NCBI GenBank assembly: GCA_018881555.1
Contig: JACAXG010000002.1
Span: forward strand, 23,139,183 to 23,203,182
Reading direction: 5' to 3'
From: Amblyornis subalaris
Taxonomy: Eukaryota; Chordata; Aves; Passeriformes; Ptilonorhynchidae
DNA: 64,000 bases
The position numbers and the translations under genes were made by a program. Shown piece after piece: positions 50,725 to 60,509 of the stretch (positions within the stretch are counted from its first letter, which is position 1; the number at the start of each line of letters is the position of its first letter). The notes beneath the pieces were generated by a model. That model ran no database searches and was not told the DNA's origin. It worked only from the letters and a program-made list of their open reading frames with translations.

Positions 50725-51012
50725 GTCTTTTACTGGCCACTACTGAGGAGGTCTGGCTCTGTCTTCTATACACCCACCATCTTGCATTTGTGCACATGGA
50801 TAAGGCCCCCCTAAACTTTCTCTTCTCCAGGCTAAACAGTCTCATCTCTTAACCTCTCCCCGTATGAGAGGTGCTGCAGTCTCTTAAACATCCTTCTGGC
50901 CCGTTGCTGGGCTCACTCACTCCAGTGTGTCCATGTCTTTAGTACTGAGCAGCCCAGAAATTGACCCAGTATCCAGTCAGTGCCTCACTAGTATTGAACA
51001 GAGAAGAGGCCT
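50725..51012 (-). mobile_element. Old CR1 LINE, 5' part of the split copy
   Basis: It continues the copy at 49974-50215 after the nested element: GTCTTTTACTGGCCACTACT, GATAAGGCCCCCCTAAACTT, TTCTCTTCTCCAGGCTAAAC, CGTATGAGAGGTGCTGCAGT, and GCCTCACTAGTATTGAACAG. On the minus strand this is ORF2 C-terminal sequence. Homology fades at about 51012, the 5' truncation point. Confidence 0.93.
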
Positions 51013-52478
51013 TGCCAGGAGGGTACACTGCTCTGTTTTTAAAGAGTCATTTAGAAGTAGGAAAATACAAGATGTTACAAGTCTACCAGTTAACAACATA
51101 TTTTCTCCAGTTCAAAATATAAAATAGAGTGGAACTAAGCAATTAATAAAATGTTTCAGTTTAATGTTTAGCTTAGACTCTTATTTTGATGTAAATACAA
51201 ATTGTTTGGTATTTGTTTCAGACCTTGTGTCTACCTATTCTGTTTCATGCGTTTATTTCCAACCTGCAATTTAGTTTGATAGAATTTTTCTTGGGAGAAA
51301 TTATAAAACCAAAACCATGCTTTCATAAATAAAGGACAAGATACATAATTGGTTTCAAATTATGTAGATATAAACCACTGCCTGTCAAACTCAGACAATA
51401 CAGATTGCTGCTTGTTAAGAGAGGGAGGGAATGCCTTTGTGGCTTTTCTACCTGATTAAGTTTCATAACATAATCAGGAAAGCTTTTCCACTGGAAATAA
51501 AAGTTACTTTTTGAACTTAATTACATATCAATATTAAATGACATAAATTAATTGCTAACAATCTGTAATGACTTTTAACAGAAATCCTAACCCCTTGTAA
51601 TTTGCTAAAAAGTTAATTTGATTCCTTAATTGAATTTTAATTCACCTCTTCGATATACAGTTAATAAATGCATTGCATATGACTTGATTTTTTTCTAAAA
51701 TAAATTTATTTTTAATTTCCCCAAATATACTTATCTTTTTTCCAGTAAATATTTAAAAGATTTCTTTGGTGTCCTTGGAAGACAGCTGTGGTTACTGACT
51801 CTGGCTTTTGCTTTAGTAGCACATATGAAAGAGAAAGCAATGGCTTCTCTTCAGTGAACATTCAAAATTCATCACATATGAAATTGCACTGGGGACCCCT
51901 TTGACCAGATCAGTATACTGTGATACCAGGAAGCCTTGAAGCAGGTATAAGGTTCTTGTTGGCAAGATGGGCATGTGGTTGACTGGTTTTTTTTGCAAGC
52001 TTTTTATCACTGTAATATTTTCTGTTGGCTCTATTAGAGCACAGCCCCGAGTGTTGAGGCTACATAATAAGTTACTGAGGAAAAGAAGTAAGAACAATGA
52101 AAAAGAGTAAGGGNGGCTATAAAAGGTATCAATCTAATATACTCCAGACCTGTCTACCATAATTTTGAATGCTGGCTTTGATATCATCATAACTGAGGCC
52201 TTAGCAAGTAAGGACAGACCACTATGTTCTCAAAACTTGCTTAGGTTGTGGACTGAGAACTTTCTAAATAGATAAAAGCAAGGAAGAAAATCTCTCAAGC
52301 CTTCCTCTGTTAACATCAGTCCAGGTAGGACTCTCTGTATAAAGAAGAGAGAGAATAATTTCAATGGAGCTGGTGCAAAAAGATTGTTATGATTTCAAGA
52401 TGAAAGGTACATTTTGTTCTAGGTATTCTGAAACTTATAAATGCTTTTACCTAAAAGTTAAATAGACTTTGATTTTCT
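51013..52478. other. Unique AT-rich sequence, possible conserved block
   Basis: No gene or transposon is recognised. The part at 51290-51720 has several TAATTA/TTAATT cores, an ATGCATTGCATATGAC POU-like site and a CTGTCAAAC MEIS-like site, and is treated separately as a possible regulatory element. Confidence 0.5.
51290..51720. promoter_or_regulatory. Possible homeodomain-rich conserved element (inference)
   Basis: Visible motifs include CCTGTCAAACTCAGACAATA (MEIS and SOX-like cores), CTTAATTACATATCAATATT, CATAAATTAATTGCTAAC, CCTTAATTGAATTTTAATTC and ATGCATTGCATATGAC. The density of TAAT-type cores in a non-repetitive stretch is typical of vertebrate developmental enhancers. AT-rich DNA produces such words by chance, so alignment to other birds is the real test. 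Confidence 0.2.
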
Positions 52479-52627
52479 AGCTCGTTTGGCTCAGTGGGTT
52501 AGAGCATGTTACTAATAATGCCAAGGTCACAGGTTTGATCTGTGTATGGACCATTCACATAAGAGTTGGACTTGATGATCCTTGCGGGTCCCTTCCAGCT
52601 CAAAATAATCTTTGATTTTGTGATTTA
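52479..52627 (+). mobile_element. tRNA-Ile-derived SINE with CR1 tail (TguSINE1-like)
   Basis: The 5' half resembles tRNA-Ile(AAU): GGCTCAGTGGGTTAGAGCAT holds the A box (TGGCTCAGTGGG), CTAATAATGCCAAGGTC holds the anticodon loop, and GGTTTGATCTG is a mutated B box (normally GGTTCGATCCC). The 3' half, from GAGTTGGACTTGATGATCCT through GGGTCCCTTCCAGCTC to TTTGATTTTGTGATT, is the CR1 3' end. Known biology: such SINEs are transcribed by RNA polymerase III and mobilised by the CR1 reverse transcriptase, which recognises the shared 3' end. The family is known from zebra finch, which is the main reason to suspect a passerine. The copy is diverged, the tRNA part cannot form an intact cloverleaf, and it is not a tRNA gene. 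Confidence 0.93.
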
Positions 52628-53463
52628 TTACCCATCATCTTTACACATTTCCCCTTTATTTTCTTCAGGCTCTGATTTAGTTCTCAAACCAAGTGAGACC
52701 TGACTTCTGGTTGTATTGCAGTGGATTCCTTATTTCCTTTATTTGCCACAGTCAATAAAACCTTTCTAATATTTCAAAACACTCAGAATTCCCAAGGACA
52801 TATCTAAGCAGGGAGAGTGTTTGAGGGGTAGCTAAATTTTAAAACCCACTCTAAAATGGGCAATTTCGTGTAAATTTTTTGAGATTTTTTTCTCTTGCAA
52901 AATCCCAAACACAATGTACTTTTAACATTTAGTCCTTGAATTCTTCATTTTAGTAGCTACTGTTTTATTTTACAAAATACTGCTTCAGAGATTCTCATGC
53001 AACCTCCCTTCATTAGTAATCCATCCGGATTTTTTTATCACAGAAGCAGGCTCTGCATAAACTCAGCATACAATGCACAACTCGTATTTTATTGTACATG
53101 TAAACAAGACCCTCTAGAGCCTGAAAGGCTTTAGGTGTACAAGTGAAACCATAGCTTTTTGTTGGTAGGATCAGTGATTTCAAATTATTCAGGAGAAGAG
53201 CTCTGTCTTTGAAGACATGGAATACATCTGGGCTGGGCCATCTGTCTGGGGTAGCAGAGAAGAAAGCTGGTTGGTGGGAGTATTTTTTCTTGTTTGATAG
53301 AACTTGTCATGTCTTCTCATTGCAAAGTCAAATGGAAGAAAATTATTATTAAATATAAATGTTACTTTCTTATTTTTTTAAAATTTTCTGATAAAGTCTA
53401 ATTCATAAAAGACTATTTTAATTGTATGGCAAAAAAATAAAAATGTTTACAAGAATGCTAGAT

Positions 53464-53502
53464 GATTTAACAGGCTTTAACAATTAATTTAACAGGATTT
53501 AA
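53464..53502. repeat. Imperfect TTTAACAGG tandem repeat
   Basis: The word TTTAACAGG occurs three times and a TTTAACAAT variant once within about 40 bases. It is probably a local slippage duplication. Confidence 0.8.
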
Positions 53503-53546
53503 CAGGTGATTAATTTAAAAATTAATTAACATATCTCAATATTTGC

Positions 53547-53573
53547 AAGAGGACCTAGGGTCCTCTTTTTTTT
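53547..53573 (+). other. Hairpin followed by T8
   Basis: AAGAGGACC-TAG-GGTCCTCTT forms a 9-base-pair stem with a three-base loop, and its last two T bases begin an eight-T run. In bacteria this would look like an intrinsic terminator. In a bird, a T run of this kind could only matter as an RNA polymerase III terminator, and no A/B-box promoter is seen upstream. It is treated as a structural curiosity. Confidence 0.4.
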
Positions 53574-53907
53574 GTGGACTGATGAATAAAGACCTTCTCC
53601 AGAAATAGTTTTAATTTTTGGAAGTATGCAGACATATGTAAAGAATGTACATAGTTAAAGCAGCATGAAGAACTAGAGAAGGTAATGAGAATACTTCAGC
53701 TATTCAGAGGGCAAAATATCTGGAGAGCAACAAAACACCCAAAAGAAAAAAAGGTCTTACGTAGATTCAACATGTCAGGGAAATGACAACCTGAAGAAAT
53801 GATGCCAGAAGTGGAGGAAGAAAGGAGTTTCTGCTGGTGTAACGGAGGTGAGAGAAGTTAGAACACAAGGAAATGTGTGTGCATCTCTTTCCTGAACCAT
53901 TTCTCAG

Positions 53908-53934
53908 ATGTATATTTTTAGTGGGTCCTTGAAG
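53908..53934 (+). other. Candidate 27-nt microexon (speculative)
   Basis: Seen: CATCTCTTTCCTGAACC then ATTTCTCAG (a good acceptor) precedes 27 bases ending GAAG, followed by GTGAGT, a strong donor. The segment is a multiple of three, open in one frame and would encode MYIFSGSLK. An alternative acceptor (TATATTTTTAG) lies inside it. Vertebrate neuronal microexons have this size and architecture, but nothing else supports expression. Confidence 0.2.
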
Positions 53935-54164
53935 GTGAGTTTCTAACAGATTTTAACAGCCAACTTTAAAATTAATATAGCAACTAATCATAAATGTAAT
54001 GTAACTGGGTGTGAAAAATTATGGAAAGTTAACATACACTAACTTGTTTGAAAACAGTTTAGAAGGAAACCTTATACTCTGCAAAAGTTTTCTAGAAATT
54101 AATTAAGCTAAGGATACCTCTTCCAAGGGTTTAACCAGGACTACTGGTATATGATTCAAGGTAT

Positions 54165-54775
54165 CTCACGAACACTTCTGCCAGCTCCCTCGGTACCTTT
54201 GGGTGAATCCCATCCTGCCCTGTGGACTTGTGGGTGTCTAAGTGGTGTAGCAGGTTGCTGACCATTTCCCTTTAGATTATTGAGGCTTCATTCTGCTCCA
54301 CATCCCATCTTCCAGCCCAGGGGCCTGGGTACCTGAAGAACAACTGGTCTTACTATTAAAGACTGAAGCAAAGAAGGCATTAAGTATCTCTGCCTTTTCC
54401 TTATCCTTTGTCACTCTGTTTCCCTCAGCATCCAATCAAGTGTAGAGATTCTCCTTAGCCCTCCTTTTATTGCTAATGCATTTATAAAAATGGTCTTACT
54501 GTCTTTTACAGCAGTAACCAGATTAAATTCAAGCTGGTCTTTGGCCTTTCTCATTTTTTCCATGCATAACCTCCCAACACCCTAAGTTGTCTGCCCCTCC
54601 AAAAGCTCATAACTCTCCTTTTTTCCTCTGAGCTCCAGTCAAAGCTTTCTGTTCAGCCAGGCCAGTTTCCTTCCCTGATGCCTCATCTTTCGGCACATAA
54701 GGACAGCTGTTCCTGTGCCTTCAAGATTTCCTTCTTGAAGAACATCCAGCCTTCCTGGATACCTTAGGAGTCCTT
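54165..54775 (-). mobile_element. CR1 LINE internal ORF2 fragment
   Basis: On the minus strand this covers the CR1 ORF2 region between the endonuclease and the reverse-transcriptase core. Readable antisense blocks include AGATTTCCTTCTTGAAGAAC, TCTGTTCAGCCAGGCCAG, ATTGCTAATGCATTTATAAA, AACTGGTCTTACTATTAAAG, ACTGAAGCAAAGAAGGCATT and TTGGGTGAATCCCATCCTGC. These correspond to the ORF2 stretch in which the conserved AFFASVFNSK-like segment precedes the GPDGIHPR-like segment at the reverse-transcriptase start. It carries small indels, so it is dead. Unlike the other copies it lacks the CR1 3' end, which must have been lost by deletion after insertion of a longer element. Confidence 0.9.
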
Positions 54776-57700
54776 AGCAGTTAGTCCTTTGCAGATAGTC
54801 CTGCCTTGCATGGGTGGTGGGAAAGAGCAATCTGTTCAGCTACTGGGTTTAACAACTTCTGACTATTTACATTTCCAATATGAAAAATGATAAGGCTTCA
54901 ACATGTGGTACTGAGCACAGACCTGATTCTGAGCCTCTTACATTTGACTGAGAGGAGGGAGAAACAAAAGCTTTGCTGTAACCTTTCCCAGGGCTCTAGA
55001 GACCAGGGACATAAACCAGGAGTGTCTTCCTCTGAGAGTGTTTGAGCTATTGAACTACTGGAGAATGGAGACGAATATCAGCAATTGCTACTTTTATCAA
55101 AACAAATCTGAACACAAGCCTCTCACTTGAAAGGGCTGGATAAAACTAATTTGCAAACAGTTTGAGATGAGAGAAGCCAAATTTTTGCTGAAATTTCCAT
55201 TCTTGAAAATTCTTTGGGAAAATGAAAGCCTGAAGATGGTTAATTTGTTAACAATTGGCAGTAAAATTGCATATATACTTTGCAAAAATATTAAATCTCA
55301 TAAAATTGCATATTGTCACAAATCAGGATACATAACATTTCAAATGATGGGAAAGTTGTTTGGTTGTTTTTTTTTTTTTTAAATTTCAGTAAGCACGGTT
55401 TTGAGGTTTATTCCATGTTTCAAGATCAGGTGGGTATTTTGCCAATCAAAATTTTGCGAGGCTGGGATTGACAGACAGCCGGGAAACTCAAAGAAAATGT
55501 TCGCTTGGAAACAAATGGCACAATTAAACCAGGATTATGTTATTTGGATTAATTTTGATTTATTTTTTTCAACAGAAGTTTGTATAACTCCTGACAGGTC
55601 TTGCTTGTACTGGGAAAAATCTTTTCCAGATTAACAATCTGCTGCTTTGCTTCCTTGCGGTCTTTCATTTCCCCCCAGATTTCTCTGCGTTTATGAAGTG
55701 TCAAGTTAGCTAATTTTATTTAACAGTTTGAATAGACTCTTTCCCCTTGACAGTATTCACACTCTTCATATCCTAAAGAGGAAAATAATAGCAACTGCAG
55801 CACCTGAAAGGTGATTGTTTACAGGTGGTGTTGTATGACCTTTTTGAAGAAGAATGTAGTAAGCCTATTATATTGAAACAATGAAGTGTGTGGGCCTAAA
55901 ACTCAAGAGAAATAAGTGCTGCCTTTGTTACAGTCATTCAGGGCTCCTTGGAAACTATCAGCTAGCAAGTAACAGATCCAAATAGAGGGAACATGGTAGC
56001 TAGTAAGATAGCACAAATTTCTGAATTATTTTTGGAAATGAAAGAATTTGTACAATGGTTCACTGCCTCATCAAAAGAGTTAGGATTTTTCTTTGACAAA
56101 CACTTTGCAGGAGATGGAGGCTCTTGAAGTGGAGGCTTTTCATATAGAATTTTGCTGACAGGCAGGAAGAAAGAAAAAGTAGATGAAAGTAAACAAGGAC
56201 ATCCTGGTAGAGAGTTGTCACAGGTGAGGCTGACTGAAGCACAATCTGTGATGGACCTAGCTGCTGGAGTTTATTTAAGGACCAATAGGATGGGAGCTTT
56301 TAGTGTGCTGGTTGTTTCACACATTCTCTCTCAGTCAGTGATTGACTCACCCTCTCCTCACAGTGCTGTGCTGCCTTAGGTCCTGACTTCCCTCCCCGCA
56401 GCGAGGTCACTGCTACTCCAGGCTCTCATGCAGAAAGATGGGACATTTTCCACTCATTCTCTGTTCTCAGACACCAGACTTTGACATCACTGGCCAAGTT
56501 CCCTGGGTATTCCCGGCATTCATTTCCACACAACTCTCATTTCCAGAATCTTTCCCCACCTCCAGTCTCTTTTCCTCACCCAGAATTTTCATCTTCTACT
56601 TTCCAGTCCCCTTCTCTTTCCTGAGACCACTTCTTTTTGGCACCAGTTCTTTCTTAGCCCCTAAGCCTCTCATTTTCCCAGTCTAAATAACTTATTTATG
56701 GGAGCACAACACATGATTACCCTTCTAATCGGTGTTTCTGCCTCATGTTTTCTTATTAGCTGGAGGCTTCAGGATATGTCACTTTGTTCAGTCTGAGTAT
56801 CCTCAAAATTTGCAACTAGCCACACCAGCTGCATCTATCAAGCATCAGTCTTCTGCTTGAAACTTGAAGAGTTTCAAAAATTCAGTTTCAGACACTCACC
56901 CCAGCAAACATACACCCAAGTTGCTGCTGCCAATTGGTATGCAAAATGTAACCTTTTTTTTTTTTTTCACCTGTAAGTGAATATTTGGAAATTTTATTTA
57001 GCAGTTGTGCCTTAAAGCACCTTGAACACTGCTACAGCCTATCCCTGGTGGGGGTTTTCATCTCTCTGCTTGGATGATGGAAGCTGAAAACATCATTGAG
57101 TATCAGGCTTGTTGCATACAAAATGACAACAGATGCACAAAACCTTGAATCTCACTACAAAATAGAATTTTGATTTTTTTCTTTAGTCCATGCAGAGACC
57201 TCTGAAAGATGACCTGCTTTTCTAAAACAAATTCTGAAAAATGAAAGCACTTGATATTGCAGCAAAATGTAAAAAGTAAGCATCCATCAGTTTGGATGAC
57301 CTGGAAGGCATGCCAGTGTTTCCTTCTCTACTGCCAGTAAGTATACTCAGATAGAAGTGCAGAGAGTAGTAAGTGTGGATTGATGGTCAGCCAAAGCAAG
57401 CTGCAGAAAGCTTGAGGACACTGAGGGGATACTGGATTTTGTTATGCTCTGATTGAGATGGACTGCCTGGGTATGTTAGGGGCATGAGAAAAAATTGCAG
57501 AATGATCCTATGGATTAGATTGATGTCAGCTTTTGACTGACAACAAGCCTTTCACATGACTGAAAAATAACAAGAACAGATTCCAGTGAGAAGTCAGATG
57601 ATTTTTATGCAATTGATAGGCAATGCATGATCATGGAAGGGACTTGGCTCAGTAATTGCTTCTACCTTGTCTAGACAGTCTCTGAATACTATTATTATTT

Positions 57701-60437
57701 CAGATTCACTTCACAGAAATGTCTAGAAACACTGACTGGAAAATTATAAATAAGCAGTCTTTGTTCCAGAGAGCTTGAAATATGAAAGTAAACAGAGGCA
57801 ACTCTTGAGTACAATGAGAAAGTAGAGAAGAAAAGTGGGAGATACTGAAGATGAGCTTCTGCAGTGATATCAGAGAGCTGTGTGCATTGGTTTCAGCTGC
57901 ACATGTGTACTTCTGAAATAACTCCACTAGAGTCTTTGCAACTACAGTAAAATGAAATTGATGCAAGGTCGAAATTAGAATCCTATTGTTTCAGGTGTGA
58001 TACATAGATCAGTGAGCCAGTCCTCTTAACTGTGCAGAGGGCACACATTTGTAATGTGACAGAGGATTTTGCAGATTCTGGGAGACATTTCCAAATCTCA
58101 GTGATGTACTGCTTAGCCTCCTGGGTCACTGACAGTTTATGACTTCTTTGGCACTCACTGTTGACATTCCACACTGAAATTTATCTTTTAAATGTATTTA
58201 AATATTTTCTATTAATGGAAGAAGAAAAAAAAAGAAAAGATGAATTTTGCAAAGGTTTTTTATTCATCTGATAGAAAAAAACAGATAAATGTAACCTTGC
58301 CACAGTGTTAGTTAGACTAAGAATGTGCTCACACACAGTACAGAACTGTTTTCACATCTCATTTCCTTAACAGCTGAGATGGAAAATTAATTTAGAAACG
58401 AAATAAAAAAAAATATAGACTTTTTTCTGTCTTAAAAAAAAGATGAAAATAAGTAATGACACTGCTGGTAAAATAAAGATTTCACAGCCTAGGCCATAAC
58501 ATCAATCAATCTTCCTGACCCAGGTAGCATAAGACAAAGCAAAAGTAAGTGTAGTTTTAATCTTAGCCTATATTACTATATTCCTTTAAGACTCTAATTA
58601 GAATATGACTAGTAACAGGTCTTTTTGTTATTTGTCATGAAGAAGAAGTCTATAAGTAATATAATTGCACTAAGTTATTTAATTATAATTTGATTTCTTT
58701 TGTACTAGGAAATGTGACACGAAGTCTTCTTTGCATCTAGATGAGTAAAGACACAAAGTTTGGAAAAACATTTAAAAATTGTTATCAAGAAAACTGGGGT
58801 TTAATGCAAGTGAAAGAACCACTATGCACAGCTGAGTTTTCTGTTAAGGCATAGGTTTTCACCTCTTGGTTTTAAAAAATCTGTTTTGCACGGGTTCATA
58901 GATTGCTAAACAGTAGTATATGTGCCACAGGTGGCGTGTTAGTGCCCCTGAAGTGACCAGACACACAGACGGGAGCTGCCTCCACCAGCAGTGGTATCTG
59001 TTCACATTCAAGGGCCTGTAGTACTTCATCTCTGCTAGATCCCTCTTTGTCATGGATTCCTGCGCCAGATGATAAGACCCCAATCTAGGTTTTAAAGAGT
59101 ATTAGAAACTGCCTTAATATAAACTGTAGTGGAATGATAGTCAAATGTATTTTTCATATCAGCTTTAGCTTCTCTAAGAAGTTATTTATGACAGACTGTT
59201 ACTTCTCTTTTCAGACCATCAGCCTCTGCTCTTCTCCTAAACTACTTTCTCCTGGTCCCTTGCCTGCTTTCCTCTTCTAACCTCTGGCATTTGAAAAGGT
59301 CTCTGCCCTCTCTCTCTGAAATGGCACCAACTCCTGAATTTAGAAAAATCATATCTTGTACAGGCAGATGTCACACTTTCAACTCTATACCAAGATGTTC
59401 TCCATACTGAACTGGAGAACAAGTAATCTTCAAAATAAATTATTTATATGAAGGCTTTTAATTTTCTATACAAGTTTATCAGCAGAGGAAGTTTTGGAAG
59501 AGTTTATGAAAAATCCACAAAACCCAGAAAACATATGAAGTAATAGTGCTGATTAAATTTGGAAATAAAATATCCAATTTTGAAATAAAATCAGAAAATG
59601 TTCACCTCAATTTCAAGTATGCAAGTATTTAAGTATTCAAGTGCTACTGCATGATGGAACTTTTGTCACCTTGTCATAGAGAAAGAATGTTTCTCTTCAG
59701 GATGGGAACCAAAGCAGGCCACTGATTGAGAAGTCAAACAGATTAGGCAGGTATTTGGATCTTTCCAGAACTGAATTTTCTGGATCCAGCCCACTGCATC
59801 TACTGGAGGTGGCGTGACCCAATGCAGCTTGTGTAGCTGGTCCCAGAAACTGGAGGACAGAAAGGTTGTGCTTCCCTCTTGGCCAAGGAACTCAGTTTAA
59901 AAATAAACCTAAAGAAAATGGAAAATGCAAACCTGGAAGTAGCTGGAAGTGAGAAGATATTAATATCAATGTGTCTGGTTGCAGTCTGTGACTTATGAAA
60001 ACCCCTAGGTTTTTGATTGCTGGAGGACAAGAGGATACACCAAGGCACTCTGTGCCTTTCCTGCTTTTTAAATGCTTTCCCTAAACATTTTCCATTTGTC
60101 ATTTCCATAGACAAGCTATTGGGCTGGCTCAATCCAATGGTTACATTTATCAAGTTTAAAAACAGCAACAAAAAAAACAGTCCAGGATAGTTCTTTGTGG
60201 CCAGCTGGCATGATATGACCTATGTCCATACCATTAATGCTCTTACCCACCTAAAGAGGATGGCCTTATTCAGAGAGCCTGTTGGAAGTGACTCCTGGCC
60301 CATACAAACCCTTGATGCATGTCCAGGATTTGTTTGAGAGGTTTCTAGTTGAAACAAAGTCCATAGTAACAGCTTAATTGTGAGTGTGGCAATCCTCAGG
60401 CAGGAGACTGTGCTCTTTATTGTGCTGCTGTAGAGGT

Positions 60438-60509
60438 AGCCAATGTGTCACTATAAATTGGAGGGGTAGGCGGGAGGGGAAATCTCCTCTCCTCTTTTGG
60501 CTTTTATAG
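60438..60509. promoter_or_regulatory. Possible bidirectional promoter-like cluster (inference)
   Basis: Within about 70 bases there is AGCCAATG (CCAAT box), CTATAAATTGG (TATA on the plus strand; ATTGG is also an inverted CCAAT), GGTAGGCGGGAGGGG (SP/KLF-like GC box) and CTTTTATAG (TATAAAAG on the minus strand). The outer CTATAAA and TTTATAG elements face each other. The inner GAGGGGAAATCTCCTC is nearly palindromic. No coding sequence follows on either side, so a promoter for a non-coding RNA or a chance cluster are both possible. Confidence 0.18.

Larger units (their letters stand above)
52628..54164. other. Unique sequence with a small candidate microexon and a hairpin
   Basis: No gene or transposon is recognised. 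It contains a short imperfect tandem repeat at 53464-53502, a hairpin followed by eight T at 53547-53573, and a 27-nt splice-flanked open segment at 53908-53934. Confidence 0.5.

Noticed and set aside
52479..52555. A functional tRNA-Ile gene
   Set aside because: The acceptor and T stems do not pair properly, the B box is mutated, and a CR1 tail follows directly, so it is a SINE.
53547..53573. Bacterial intrinsic terminator
   Set aside because: The rest of the window is clearly avian. The resemblance is structural only.
56260..56310. Promoter with TTTATTTAAGG and CCAAT
   Set aside because: The motifs are weak, in an unusual order, and no transcript-like sequence follows.
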